Assembly: GCF_900094925.1 (NCBI RefSeq)
Contig: NZ_FMAY01000010.1
Location: 88,611 to 152,610, forward strand
Length of the DNA: 64,000 nt
Direction: 5' to 3'
Origin: Kosakonia oryzendophytica
GTDB taxonomy: Bacteria; Pseudomonadota; Gammaproteobacteria; Enterobacterales; Enterobacteriaceae
The notes below the pieces were generated by a model, which was not told the origin of the DNA, ran no database searches, and saw only the letters and a list, made by a program, of their open reading frames with translations. The translations under genes and the position numbers were made by a program. Of the stretch, positions 26,351 through 36,402 are shown piece by piece. The number at the start of each line of letters is the position of its first letter. The stretch's first letter is position 1.

Positions 26351-27270
26351 TTCAGACGTTTTTCAGGCGCTGGCAACGGCGCTTTTTTCTTTTTCAGCTT
26401 CAGTTCGCTCACCAGCACGCCCAGCACAATCAACGCGCCACCCAATAACGCCAGTAACGGTAAACGCTCCCCCGCGAGGCGACCAAACACCCCCGCCCAT
26501 ACTGGCTCGCCGGTATAAATCACCGTGGCCCGGGTGGGCGAAACGCTACGCTGGGCCCAGTTCATGACCACCTGGATAATGGCGCTGAAAATCCCTAAGC
26601 CTAACGCCACCAGCACCAGGCCTGGTGAGAGCGGCGGCACGGACTCCCCTGACGGGAACATCGCGCAAAATGAAACAACAGACGCAGTCAGCAGTTGCAC
26701 CACCGTTACCCGGCGAACATCGACTTTTCCGGCCCAGGCGCTGATGAGAATGATTTCGGCGGCGATCGCCAGTGCGCTGGCAAGCGTGATGAGTTCCCCT
26801 TTCCCGAGTGCCAGCAGATTGCCTTCCGGCCCGGCCAACAGCAGCAAACCAGTAAACGCCAGCACGATGCCCATGCAGGACATCAGCCCAGGCATACGCC
26901 CGAGACAGAGCCATTGCAGCAAGGGCACCAGCGGTACATACATGGCGGTAATAAACGCAGATTTACTGCTGGGGATGGATTGCAGTCCCCAGGTTTGCAG
27001 ACTGTAGCCCAGAGCAATGGAGACGCCAATCATCACGCCCGCTTTCACCTCCCGCCAGGTGATGTTACGCAATATCGTCAGCGACAAAAGCGCAACCGCC
27101 AGCGCCGCAGTGGCAAAGCGCAGCCCCACAAAGAAGAACGGGCCGCTCATGGTCACCGCATACTGCACCGCGAGAAATGTGCCGCCCCAGAACATGGTGA
27201 TCAAGATCAACAGTGCTTCCTGAGGCTTAATGGAAAAAGCGTAACGGGAAGAAGACATATAGCGACCCAT
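26338..27270 (-). CDS. EamA/DMT-family transporter
   Basis: Inner-membrane drug/metabolite transporter of 310 residues with about ten hydrophobic segments in two EamA repeats. Conserved features: [17 protein letters not shown] in segment 1, [16 protein letters not shown] after segment 4 and [23 protein letters not shown] in the second repeat. The Lys-rich tail (LKLKKKK) would be cytoplasmic. Two ATGs four codons apart (27270 and 27258) are possible and neither has a clear ribosome site. It occupies the place of rutG; whether it carries a pyrimidine product is unknown. Confidence 0.8.
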   Translation of the reverse strand: MGRYMSSSRYAFSIKPQEALLILITMFWGGTFLAVQYAVTMSGPFFFVGLRFATAALAVALLSLTILRNITWREVKAGVMIGVSIALGYSLQTWGLQSIPSSKSAFITAMYVPLVPLLQWLCLGRMPGLMSCMGIVLAFTGLLLLAGPEGNLLALGKGELITLASALAIAAEIILISAWAGKVDVRRVTVVQLLTASVVSFCAMFPSGESVPPLSPGLVLVALGLGIFSAIIQVVMNWAQRSVSPTRATVIYTGEPVWAGVFGRLAGERLPLLALLGGALIVLGVLVSELKLKKKKAPLPAPEKRLNQEP

Positions 27271-27320
27271 AAAAGGAGAAACGTCGTAGTGTGCGGTGGG
27301 TCGGGGGACGACGCAAGGAT

Positions 27321-27348
27321 AAAAAAAACCGCCGGGTCTCCCCGGCGG
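27321..27348 (-). terminator. Terminator after ymdF
   Basis: On the minus strand CCGCCGGG, loop GAGA, CCCGGCGG is followed by TTTTTTTT. It ends the small leftward ymdF transcript before the EamA gene. Confidence 0.9.
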
Positions 27349-27390
27349 CGGGCATGGTCGACAACGGGTCAGCGTTGCCTGCCATCATCG

Positions 27391-27567
27391 TTAGCTGCTA
27401 CTGCGGCTACCGTGACTGTTTTTGCCCCCTTTTTTTCCTGCTTCTGAGGCGCGCTGAGGGTCATTTTTAAAATTGCCCCCGCTTTGCTGACCACCTTTAC
27501 GACCTGCTGCTGATGCTCTTTCACGGTCTTCAGCGAAATTACCTGAACCACCACGATGGTTTGCCAT
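27391..27567 (-). CDS. ymdF: YmdF, KGG-repeat general stress protein
   Basis: A 58-residue hydrophilic protein reading MANHRGGSGNFAEDRERASA... with two Arg/Lys-Lys-Gly-Gly repeats (AAGRKGGQ about 20-27, EAGKKGGK about 44-51) typical of the con-10/GsiB-like stress family. The function is unknown; relatives are stress-induced. GGAGG stands eight bases before the ATG at 27567. Its own terminator is at 27321-27348. The place next to wrbA matches K-12. Confidence 0.9.
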   Translation of the reverse strand: MANHRGGSGNFAEDRERASAAGRKGGQQSGGNFKNDPQRASEAGKKGGKNSHGSRSSS

Positions 27568-28558
<991 letters not shown>

Positions 28559-28578
28559 CCTTCTACAGGAGGACACAG

Positions 28579-28806
28579 ATGCCAACTCAAGAAGCGAAAG
28601 CTCATCGCGTAGGTGAATGGGCCAGTTTACGTAACACGTCGCCAGAAATCGCCGAAGCGATTTTTGAGATCGCCGGGTACGATGAAGTGCTGGCGGAAAA
28701 AATTTGGGAGGAAGGCAGCGATGAAGTCTTGCTGCGCGCCTTCGAAAAGACAGATAAAGACGCGCTCTTCTGGGGAGAACAAACGATAGAGCGTCAGAAC
28801 GTCTAG
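28579..28806 (+). CDS. yccJ: YccJ family protein
   Basis: A 75-residue cytoplasmic protein of unknown function, as long as E. coli YccJ and nearly collinear with it: [36 protein letters not shown] at the N-terminus and [15 protein letters not shown] at the C-terminus. It is co-transcribed with wrbA and followed by a terminator. Acidic, no membrane segment. Confidence 0.92.
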   Translation: MPTQEAKAHRVGEWASLRNTSPEIAEAIFEIAGYDEVLAEKIWEEGSDEVLLRAFEKTDKDALFWGEQTIERQNV

Positions 28807-28812
28807 CTGTTG

Positions 28813-28845
28813 GCTCCCCCGCGCAATCACGGGGGAGCGTTTTCC
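28813..28845 (+). terminator. Terminator after wrbA-yccJ
   Basis: GCTCCCCCG, loop CGCAATCA, CGGGGGAGC followed by GTTTTCC. The strong GC stem sits between yccJ and the convergent agp stop. Confidence 0.8.
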
Positions 28846-30084
28846 TTACTTCGCTGCTTCACGCATCAGCGTATTGAATTTATCGATGGGGCAGAAACCA
28901 TTGGCATCGACCGGACAACCTTTTAATGCCAGCGTCACGCGCTGTGGTGGAGCCTTGAGCGTCAGCGCTTGCGTATTCCGTAACTGTTCACTGCTCTGAT
29001 AGACGTATTCAATTTTCATCAGATCGCGATTCGCAGTGGTGTCATGCCAGCGCTGGAAGACGATTTTGCCGCCAATCGGCGTGCGCTCATACTGGTCATG
29101 AAGCTGATAAGGTTTGAACTCAAGCGCTGTCAGCAATGACGCAATGTTAGAATCATGTCCCACCAGCACCGTGACTTTCGGTGCGTTGCCCGCCTCTTCC
29201 ACCAAAGCGTTGTCGAGGTATTTCACCAGCGGCTTCGCCACATTGCGCGCCACTTGCTGCGAGGTAAACAGCGTGTCCTGATAGCTGTTTTTCAGCTTCG
29301 ACAATACCCGCCACTGTTGTTCTGTTTTGATTTCACCCCACGCCACCTGATCCAGAGGGAAACCTTCGTAGTATTGCAAGGTAAAGGCATCAACCAATGA
29401 ATTCCCCACTTTCAGCGGCCCGGATACCCCCGGTTCCTGCTGGTATTTGGCGCTGAATGTATCTTTCCCGTCCGCGAGTGAACATTGCTGCTTCTCTTTA
29501 CAGGCGGGAGACTCACGGTAGCGGGTGATTTTCTCCAACAACGCATAGCTTTCCCCCAGCGCATACTGCTTACGCTGCGCCTCCATTGCACTTACCGCTT
29601 GCTGGCTAAAAGCATCAGACTCATCTGTAATAACCGGGTTGAACAGGGGATCCATGGTGCCCATCTTATCCTGATGATGAACCGGCACATCGCAGCCCGG
29701 AAAAGCACCGCTGATAAAGAACTGAGCGGTCGCGACCGTACGTTGCAGGCTGTTCGCCCGCACATAAACACTGTTCGACGCCGGACACTCGTCGGAACTC
29801 ACCAGCTTTTGCTCCGCCAGCCATTCGCGCATGTAATGCCCCATATAGACTTCCAGTACCCCACCTTTGGTGGTGAGCTGACCGCCAGGGACATCCCATT
29901 CAGGCCAGGCGTTTGGTGTGGATTGCTCCAGCACGCTGCCATTGTTTGCCAGCGGCGCACGCAGATTGTGTCGGCTCATGATCAACACTTGCTGTAACTG
30001 GTAGCTCTGCGGCGTGGTTTGCGCTATCACGCCAGGTGTTGCCATAGCAGCGGCGATCGCCGTGAGCCAGAGTACGGTTTTCAT
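28846..30084 (-). CDS. agp: Agp, periplasmic glucose-1-phosphatase
   Basis: Histidine acid phosphatase that hydrolyses glucose-1-phosphate (and some phytate) in the periplasm. The 412-residue precursor (E. coli 413) has a signal peptide ending GVIAQ (about residue 22). The catalytic RHNLRAP motif is at residues 38-44 with nucleophile His39; the C-terminal VGHDSN gives the proton-donor HD pair. The ATG at 30084 has AGAGGA upstream; the longer frame from 30129 would place charged residues before the signal peptide. Single gene. Confidence 0.95.
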   Translation of the reverse strand: MKTVLWLTAIAAAMATPGVIAQTTPQSYQLQQVLIMSRHNLRAPLANNGSVLEQSTPNAWPEWDVPGGQLTTKGGVLEVYMGHYMREWLAEQKLVSSDECPASNSVYVRANSLQRTVATAQFFISGAFPGCDVPVHHQDKMGTMDPLFNPVITDESDAFSQQAVSAMEAQRKQYALGESYALLEKITRYRESPACKEKQQCSLADGKDTFSAKYQQEPGVSGPLKVGNSLVDAFTLQYYEGFPLDQVAWGEIKTEQQWRVLSKLKNSYQDTLFTSQQVARNVAKPLVKYLDNALVEEAGNAPKVTVLVGHDSNIASLLTALEFKPYQLHDQYERTPIGGKIVFQRWHDTTANRDLMKIEYVYQSSEQLRNTQALTLKAPPQRVTLALKGCPVDANGFCPIDKFNTLMREAAK

Positions 30085-30201
30085 CCTGTTTTCCTCTTTT
30101 CTCAGCCTGAAAATAAAAGTGTGACACATTTATGACGACAAACCGGGACGCATTTCACGGAGTGTGTTCTGGCGCAAAAAGCGATGTTTTCCTGCCATGG
30201 G

Positions 30202-30222
30202 TAGTTTTATAATTAAACCACT
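30202..30222 (+). promoter_or_regulatory. Putative HxlR operator, site 1
   Basis: Imperfect dyad (core GTTTTATAATTAAAC) directly before the HxlR-1 ribosome site. The same 21-bp pattern occurs twice before the neighbouring dehydrogenase gene, pointing to autoregulation. Confidence 0.6.
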
Positions 30223-30237
30223 AACCGGAGGAACACC

Positions 30238-30687
30238 ATGAAACGCACCCGCCTTGAAGAGACCTTCTGCCCTGTCGCCCGCTCGCTGGATATTATTGGC
30301 GACTGGTGGTCGCTGTTGATTGTACGCGACGCGCTAAGTGGCATTAAACGCTTCGGCGAGTTTCAAAAAAGCCTTGGCATCGCCAAAAATATGCTGACCG
30401 CACGACTTAAACTGCTGGTGGATGAAGAGATCCTGCGTATGCAACCGGCCTCTGATGGCAGTGCATGGCAGGAGTACGTGCTGACGGATAAAGGCCGTTC
30501 CCTGCAAACCGTGCTGGTGGCGCTCTCACAATGGGGGAACGAATGGCTGTTTGCGCAGGGCGAACCTGCCAGCGTGCTGGTGGATAATCAGTCACGCCGA
30601 CCGTTACAGAAACTGGCGCTACGTGCAGAAGATGGGCGTGAACTGCAACCTGAAGAGGTGACATTGCGTATTGCCCGCCCGCAGTAA
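30238..30687 (+). CDS. HxlR-family transcriptional regulator 1
   Basis: Winged-helix HxlR/DUF24 regulator, 149 residues. The core CPVARSLDIIGDWWSLLIVRDALSGIKRFGEFQKSLGIAKNMLTARLKLLVDEEIL (about 11-66) is the family fold, with the conserved Cys11 that senses electrophiles in some relatives. CGGAGG precedes the ATG. It lies just upstream of a short-chain dehydrogenase, with matching operator-like repeats in both promoters, so it probably controls that gene and itself. The inducer is unknown; quinones or aldehydes are typical. Confidence 0.88.
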   Translation: MKRTRLEETFCPVARSLDIIGDWWSLLIVRDALSGIKRFGEFQKSLGIAKNMLTARLKLLVDEEILRMQPASDGSAWQEYVLTDKGRSLQTVLVALSQWGNEWLFAQGEPASVLVDNQSRRPLQKLALRAEDGRELQPEEVTLRIARPQ

Positions 30688-30738
30688 TTCAACACGTTAC
30701 TCTTTTCTTTCCCAATAGCGCATTTTTTGCCCTCTATT

Positions 30739-30759
30739 TGGTTGCATAATAAAACCAAA
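30739..30759 (+). promoter_or_regulatory. Putative HxlR operator, site 2
   Basis: Same 21-bp pattern as at 30202 (core GGTTGCATAATAAAACC), about 55 bp before the dehydrogenase gene start. Confidence 0.6.
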
Positions 30760-30775
30760 TGCCGCATGCTGAATA

Positions 30776-30796
30776 TAGTTTCATTATAAAACCACT
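30776..30796 (+). promoter_or_regulatory. Putative HxlR operator, site 3
   Basis: Same pattern again (core AGTTTCATTATAAAACC), 37 bp after site 2 and ending 18 bp before the start codon. Confidence 0.6.
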
Positions 30797-30814
30797 TTGT
30801 GAGAGGAAACGAAC

Positions 30815-31600
30815 ATGACCACTACCGCACTTATCACTGGCGCATCTTCTGGCATTGGCGCTGTTTATGCAGACCGTCTTGCTGCCCGAGGCTACAACCT
30901 GCTGCTGGTCGCTCGCCGCGAAGACCGACTGAACTCACTGGCCGCGGATCTACAACAACGTTACGGTATCGAGGCCCGGACCATGGTAGCCGACCTTAGC
31001 CAGCCTGAGGGTATTCAGCGCGTTGAAACGGTACTCCAGGAAGATGCGTCAATTGCGGTGCTGGTTAACAATGCCGGAGCAGCAGCGCTCTCACCATTCC
31101 TCAGCAGCACGGCACAACAACATGAAGCCATCAATACACTGAATACGACCGCACTGATGCGCCTGACGCTGGCGGTGTTGCCCCGCTTTGTTGAGAACAA
31201 TCGTGGGACCCTAATCAATATTGCGTCAGTAGTAGCATTCCATGCCCGTGCAGGCAGCGCCGTGTACAGTGCAACCAAAGCCTGGGTGCTGAATTTCACC
31301 CGCGGTTTACAGGAAGAGTTCGCCGACAGCAACATTCGCATTCAGGCAGTACTGCCTGCGGCAACAGCCACAGAAATTTGGGGCCATTCCGGTATTACGC
31401 TGGATGCTTTGCCGGAAGGTTCGGTGATGACCACGGAAGATTTAGTGGATGCCGCACTGGCGGGGCTGGATCTTGGTGAACCCGTGACCATACCGCCTGT
31501 AGAAAATGTGCAGTTATGGGAGGAGTGGGAAGCGGCTCGACTGGCGCTATTCAGCGCTGCACGCAATGGTAAACCAGCGTCCCGCTACACCCACCGTTAA
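30815..31600 (+). CDS. Short-chain dehydrogenase/reductase 1
   Basis: Classical SDR oxidoreductase, 261 residues, cytoplasmic. The NAD(P) motif TGASSGIG is at residues 8-15 with a following Arg-rich patch (ARREDRL) that favours NADPH, then NNAGAAALS, and catalytic Ser (IASVVAF) and YSATK. GAGAGG precedes the ATG. The three operator-like repeats suggest it is induced with HxlR-1, perhaps to reduce a reactive carbonyl. The substrate cannot be read from sequence. Its stop overlaps the stop of the convergent HxlR-2 gene. Confidence 0.88.
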   Translation: MTTTALITGASSGIGAVYADRLAARGYNLLLVARREDRLNSLAADLQQRYGIEARTMVADLSQPEGIQRVETVLQEDASIAVLVNNAGAAALSPFLSSTAQQHEAINTLNTTALMRLTLAVLPRFVENNRGTLINIASVVAFHARAGSAVYSATKAWVLNFTRGLQEEFADSNIRIQAVLPAATATEIWGHSGITLDALPEGSVMTTEDLVDAALAGLDLGEPVTIPPVENVQLWEEWEAARLALFSAARNGKPASRYTHR

Positions 31601-31956
31601 CGTTTTAACGCGCCGCCGTGACTGCGCATCCACTCCGCCAGCGGATCCAGTGCGCTTCGCAAGGTTGATCCCAGCGGCGTAATGCAATATTCCACGCGCG
31701 GCGGCACTTCCGCATAGACCTGACGCGACACCAGCCCGCGCTGTTCAAACAAACGTAGCTGGCGCGTCAGCTCTTTTTGCGTAATCGGGGACACTGCCCG
31801 TTGCAGATCGCTAAAACGCACCGGCGTGTTCAGGACAATCAAGCGATAAAGGATCGGGATCGCCCATTTTCCCGAAATCAGGCTGACAAAATCCGTCATC
31901 GGACAGGGTTCTGTCGCATTATTTTTTTCCGGCCCCCCTACCGCTGGTTCCGCCAT
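31597..31956 (-). CDS. HxlR-family transcriptional regulator 2
   Basis: Second HxlR regulator, 119 residues, with CPMTDFVSLISGKWAIPILYRLIVLNTPVRFSDLQRAVSPITQKELTRQLRLFEQRGLV and a conserved N-terminal Cys18 in PCPM. The sequence is quite unlike HxlR-1, so the pair is not a recent duplication. It is divergent from SDR-2 across about 100 bp with a TTAGTATC...GATACTAA inverted repeat, and probably represses that gene. Confidence 0.87.
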   Translation of the reverse strand: MAEPAVGGPEKNNATEPCPMTDFVSLISGKWAIPILYRLIVLNTPVRFSDLQRAVSPITQKELTRQLRLFEQRGLVSRQVYAEVPPRVEYCITPLGSTLRSALDPLAEWMRSHGGALKR

Positions 31957-31974
31957 AGCGCACCTCCCGCCTCT

Positions 31975-32013
31975 TTAGTATCCATTTGGTACCTTGTATT
32001 CAAAAGATACTAA
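31975..32013. promoter_or_regulatory. Inverted repeat between HxlR-2 and SDR-2
   Basis: Perfect arms TTAGTATC (31975-31982) and GATACTAA (32006-32013) with GGTACC between them, in the divergent promoter. The size and GTATC/GATAC arms fit known HxlR-type operators. A direct test is needed. Confidence 0.55.
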
Positions 32014-32056
32014 CGACTTTATAGTGCCTTCTCAAGTCAAAGATGAGGAGGAAAAA

Positions 32057-32806
32057 ATGGGCCGTTTAGCAGGTAAATATGCGTTGATCACGGGTGGAAC
32101 CACCGGCATTGGACTGGCCACGGCGCAGACATTTATTGCCGAGGGGGCGCAAGTTGCGATCACCGGGCGCAACCCAACTACGTTGGCGCAGGCACAGGCG
32201 ATGTTAGGGCCAGACGCGTGGGTGATTGCCTCCGATGCCGGGCGAACCGATGAGCAGCGCCAGCTTGCCACAGCGCTCGCCACACGCTGGCCTCGAGTGG
32301 ACGTGGTGTATATTAATGCCGGGGATGTCTCCCACGGTTTGCTTGAGGAGTGGCGTGAAGAAAACTGGGATCAATTGATGGATACCAATCTGAAAGGCCC
32401 TTATTTTCTGATCCAGGCACTATTGCCGTTGCTGCATAATCCGTCATCGGTGATTCTGTGCGGCTCTGTCAGCGCACGCATCGGGCTGCCAGCCAGCAGC
32501 GTGTACGCGGCGAGCAAAGCCGCATTACTTTCACTTGCCAGAACGCTCTCAGGGGAACTGTTATCACGTGGTGTGCGCGTTAACGGGCTGAGCCCGGGCC
32601 CGGTGGAAACGCCGGCGATGAATAAACTTGGGTTAAGCGGCCCGGCGCAACAGGCGCTGCAAAGCGATATTAACGCGTTGGTGCCGCTCGGCAGACTGGG
32701 CACACCAACAGAGCTGGCGAAAGCCGCGCTTTTCCTGGCATCCGATGAGTCCAGCTATGTGGTCGGGACCGAGCTGTTAGTGGATGGCGGCACAGGTAGT
32801 CTGTAG
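32057..32806 (+). CDS. Short-chain dehydrogenase/reductase 2
   Basis: Classical SDR, 249 residues. TGGTTGIG at about 12-19 for cofactor, TGRNPTTL (Arg favours NADPH), NAGDVS, CGSVSARIG with the catalytic Ser, and YAASK. The C-terminal GTPTELAKAALFLASDESSYVVGTELLVDGG is the common SDR ending. ATG 32057 has GAGGAG upstream, and the longer frame starts inside the operator region. Its neighbour HxlR-2 is divergent and probably its regulator. Confidence 0.9.
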   Translation: MGRLAGKYALITGGTTGIGLATAQTFIAEGAQVAITGRNPTTLAQAQAMLGPDAWVIASDAGRTDEQRQLATALATRWPRVDVVYINAGDVSHGLLEEWREENWDQLMDTNLKGPYFLIQALLPLLHNPSSVILCGSVSARIGLPASSVYAASKAALLSLARTLSGELLSRGVRVNGLSPGPVETPAMNKLGLSGPAQQALQSDINALVPLGRLGTPTELAKAALFLASDESSYVVGTELLVDGGTGSL

Positions 32807-32856
32807 TTGCAAAAGGAGCCGCCACGCGCGGCTCGTTGAAAAAACGGAGACAATAC

Positions 32857-34239
32857 TTAGGGTGCAGCTTTCCACAACTCAACACAATTCCGTCCCCTTT
32901 TTTTGGCAATGTACAGGGCTTCGTCCGCAGCCTGGATCAACCGCTCATAGTCAGGATGTCCGCTGAACATCGCCGCGCCAATAGATAACGAAAGTGCAAT
33001 ATTCTCGCCAGTGGGCGACTTGATATTTGTTTTCTCCACGCGTGTGCGGATACGTTCAGCAATACGCAGAGTGTCAACTTCGGATGCTTCAGTTAATACA
33101 ATGACAAACTCATCGCCGCCATAGCGGAAAACATAATCACAACTCCGAACGTTATCATAAAAGGCATTTGATACTTTGCGCAGGATTTCATCACCCACAA
33201 TATGCCCCCATGTGTCATTAATCTGTTTGAATTTATCCACATCAATAATTAGCACCGACAACGGTGAGCCAGCGCGATTGGCTTGCGAAATCTCCCGTTT
33301 GAAAATAGTGGGCAAAAATCGACGGTTCAGTAACTTCGTTAAGACATCCATACCGACTTCATGACGAGACACTTCATCAAATAACTCCCGCAACAATGAA
33401 TTAATTTGCGCAAGCGTATTCCTTATTTGCATCAAAAACTTAATTCGCATAGGTTTGTTGCGAAGCGCTTTTGGTGTCATACCAATATTACGAAACAGTT
33501 CATCAAGATCCTGTAATAGCCTTGAAATATGCCCAACTTCGGCGATACCGCTAAAATAATGGCGTCCCTTGTGATTAAACCAAAGTCCAAAATCCGACTG
33601 GCTTAGTGGCAGGCTATTACCTAAGTCAGAATCCAACAACACTTTGTAAATCATATCCATTTCCCACGCCAGCAACGCCGCGATCTGACGCTCCTTCTCC
33701 TCTTCAGCATTCTCCAGCAGAGAGAATATGCGGTAGTTTTCATCCTCTTTTGCGGAACTACTTTCAGTAAATGAAAACGCCCGTGACATAATCTCCATCG
33801 CCAGATCAATACTGTTGATAGAATAATGATAGAGTTCCAGCTTTTCTTGTGCGCTGCATGACGAGGCAATAATAAACGGATAGAGCAGTTTTTTGAGTAC
33901 GCGAAATCCCATCTCAACAAGTTCAACCGGAATACCAATGCGCGCATGGATCTCGGCAACATGTTGTTGAACCTGTATCTGACGATCGATATCCTCTACC
34001 TGGCACGACAAAACCTCAACGATCCACAATTCGAGGGCATGCTTGAGTTGTTTTTCTACCTGCTCGTTTGACAGAAACTCCTCGGCGTGCGCGTCGGCAA
34101 GGACGATGCGATAGAAGGCAATACTCAGTTCGTGCGCATGAGCTTTGGCCAGTTCTGCAGCCATGCGGCGTATATGGAAGTCTGTCTGACCGAGTAAATC
34201 CTCCCACTCACCTTTCATTGTTTTAATATAAGTCTCCAT
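32857..34239 (-). CDS. dosC: DosC-type globin-coupled diguanylate cyclase
   Basis: Haem-based oxygen sensor that makes cyclic di-GMP. From ATG 34239 it has 460 residues, the same as E. coli DosC (YddV). The N-terminal globin domain (about 1-150) keeps Tyr43 and the proximal haem ligand His98 (EIHARIGIPVE) at the E. coli positions. A middle domain (about 170-290) follows, then a C-terminal GGDEF domain (about 295-460) with an intact GGDEF in RYGGDEFVIVL. GAGG lies upstream of both tandem ATGs. In E. coli dosC is followed by the phosphodiesterase dosP; here dosP is absent and the neighbour is the ecp pilus block. Confidence 0.93.
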   Translation of the reverse strand: METYIKTMKGEWEDLLGQTDFHIRRMAAELAKAHAHELSIAFYRIVLADAHAEEFLSNEQVEKQLKHALELWIVEVLSCQVEDIDRQIQVQQHVAEIHARIGIPVELVEMGFRVLKKLLYPFIIASSCSAQEKLELYHYSINSIDLAMEIMSRAFSFTESSSAKEDENYRIFSLLENAEEEKERQIAALLAWEMDMIYKVLLDSDLGNSLPLSQSDFGLWFNHKGRHYFSGIAEVGHISRLLQDLDELFRNIGMTPKALRNKPMRIKFLMQIRNTLAQINSLLRELFDEVSRHEVGMDVLTKLLNRRFLPTIFKREISQANRAGSPLSVLIIDVDKFKQINDTWGHIVGDEILRKVSNAFYDNVRSCDYVFRYGGDEFVIVLTEASEVDTLRIAERIRTRVEKTNIKSPTGENIALSLSIGAAMFSGHPDYERLIQAADEALYIAKKRGRNCVELWKAAP

Positions 34240-34841
34240 CATTCAAACCTCTACAGTAAAAATACCTCTGGTTTGGGCTAGCGTCTGAACATGGACTGTC
34301 GATAGCAGTCAGCATGTAAAACGATGCCAGCGATAGCGAACGTTTTCCGTGGCTCACTGGCAGGTCAAATAAAAATCTATCAATAAGAGGCTACGCAGGT
34401 TTAAAAGTCAAAAAGTAAACATAACACAGAATTAAAAACCAAATCTTGAGTGAGCATCTCTATGCATGAATGAAGTATAGACCTTATAAAATAGACGTAG
34501 CAGAAACAGCATAAACGAAAGTCATTAACAGACCTGTTATTCGTTTTGGGGTTTACACATATGTTATCGCTGCGCTTTTGCGTGTGTTAGTCACTTACCT
34601 TAAATGTTAAGCCGGTATGCATATAAGGTGTTTAAGATCGGTGATGACGAAAAGATAAAGTGTTTCATTGACTGATGATCAACACAAAACATGTCAATTA
34701 ACGTGTGGTAGAAATAACCATTGTTTTTGTAGCATTTGCATGTTTTGCCTACGCATTTAAGATAATTTAATTTCAGAGTTGCCCGTCGAACACCTTACAA
34801 TTACATACTCCATTACATAAAATCACACAGCCAGGGAAGAC
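34240..34841. other. AT-rich intergenic region before the pilus regulator
   Basis: About 600 bp with no ORF I can support. It separates leftward dosC from the rightward LuxR-type gene and should carry both promoters. Base composition drops markedly in G+C from about 34,400, marking the left border of the pilus block. No direct repeat or integrase fragment was seen. Confidence 0.45.
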
Positions 34842-35435
34842 ATGAATATTTATATAATGAGCAGTAACATTTATTTGCGGTATGGAGTTGTTGCATTGGC
34901 AAAATTAAAAGGGTGGAAAACAATTGCATATGATCTGAACAATTTTCACGTAGAAGAATTAACCTGTGATGATATGGTAATTCTCCATGTCGATGTCAAA
35001 AATAGTTATTACGCGAGAGCGATATCGTCAATAAATAAAAAAAGCAAATTGTTAGTATTATTGGAAGGCACGAGGGATATAGTGATCGGCGATGCCGATA
35101 ATGTTATAAAATCAAGAGAGTCATTATCCAGCATCATTGAAGCCATTAATTTCACAATCAAAAAAGAGAAAAAATACAGAACAACCAGTAGTATGCTTAG
35201 TGACATCGAAAACATCATTCTGAATGAGTCACTAAAAGGAAGCAGCATTAACTTAATTGCTAATGCCTTAAACTTGTCACCCAAAAAAGTGTACGCTTAT
35301 CGCACCAGAGCATGTAAAAAACTTGGCGGAAAGAAAATTAATGATCTTCTTCTTATCCGGGAAAAACTCCTTGAAGATTCCTGCCCCCGACTTCCGTCGC
35401 GCTCCAAAGCTGAACAACCGGGTTGTAATTTATAA
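34842..35435 (+). CDS. LuxR-type regulator, EcpR-like
   Basis: A 197-residue protein with a C-terminal LuxR/FixJ helix-turn-helix (ILNESLKGSSINLIANALNLSPKKVYAYRTRACKKLG, about 127-163), and an N-terminal receiver-like domain with no phospho-acceptor Asp that I can be sure of. The size (E. coli EcpR 196), the HTH type and the place upstream of ecpA fit EcpR/MatA, activator of the common pilus, but I see little identity in the N-terminal half. AT-rich with rare codons, unlike the core genome around it. A ribosome site is present as AGGGAAG. Confidence 0.7.
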   Translation: MNIYIMSSNIYLRYGVVALAKLKGWKTIAYDLNNFHVEELTCDDMVILHVDVKNSYYARAISSINKKSKLLVLLEGTRDIVIGDADNVIKSRESLSSIIEAINFTIKKEKKYRTTSSMLSDIENIILNESLKGSSINLIANALNLSPKKVYAYRTRACKKLGGKKINDLLLIREKLLEDSCPRLPSRSKAEQPGCNL

Positions 35436-36402
35436 CTTACCGTCCGCAATCATTCTACCTCCGCCTGTTACATATTACAGTACAAACGGAGGCATTAACC
35501 TGACTGATATGAGACTGTTCACTAATCGAGGCGGGAAAGCACATTGCGCCTTGCCATTTGATGACTATCATACCTTCTACAAGGAATAACAAAAACGAGG
35601 CGAAGCTACAAAACATATAAGTTAAATAATTTTTATTAAGGATTTTGAATTAGAGATAAAGCCAGTTCCTTTCAATAAACCATACCGCTTTACGTTTTCA
35701 ATCACATCCTGCTTAATAAATAAAACCCATTGTCCAATGTCATGCGTTTCATTTTTCACGTAACTCTCCCTCTGACCACCCACTCCGCAGATATCTGCCA
35801 CAAATTTGTTGGCAATACGATGGACAGTTCTTATTTTGCGCTCTTCCCTATTCCTTTCTCCATGCAGGCGCAAGCTCTTCCCAATCTAAAATTATCAATA
35901 TTTTTCTTATAATTTTCTATTTTCACTGAAATATTTAATTACACACCGGGTAAAAACCATCTCTATAGCTCTTAAAAAAACACATCATCTATCCTGTCAC
36001 ACAACATAAATGTTAGCTAAAAGTTAAAAAAAGGCATAACTAGCTGATTGTTTCGGACTTTTTAATTAACACACATGTAATGTAACTTATTTTATTTCGT
36101 CATTATATTTTTTTACTAACCGGAAAGGACGACCACTGCTAATCTTAATCATGCAAATAAATGGTCCGAAAAAGGATTAATGTCTTATTTGTCGATAGAC
36201 ATTTTCGCAATATGAATATGTAAATACCAATACTAATTCTGAGCAATCATGGGCCCAGGAGTTAATACATAATCACCGTATCTATATACATACGATCTTA
36301 ACAGGCGGGAACAACAGAATGCTCAACCTTGCAAAACACCCATGGTTGTCCACATGGGATTTCGCCAATATAAATTGCCCTTCAACATGGTGGTTAATTA
36401 AT
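35436..36402. other. Long AT-rich region upstream of ecpA
   Basis: A 967-bp stretch with no convincing gene. Frames of 60-88 codons exist on both strands (35323-35589, 35730-35912, 35622-35873) but lack ribosome sites or recognisable products. A pair of arms CCTCCG/CGGAGG (35458-35463 and 35487-35492) encloses CTGT...ACAG. The region probably contains the regulated ecpA promoter and its leader; such AT-rich DNA is a typical H-NS target. Confidence 0.45.

Noticed and set aside
35622-35912. Two short overlapping frames upstream of ecpA
   Set aside because: Both strands open by chance in AT-rich DNA; no ribosome sites and no similarity I can name.
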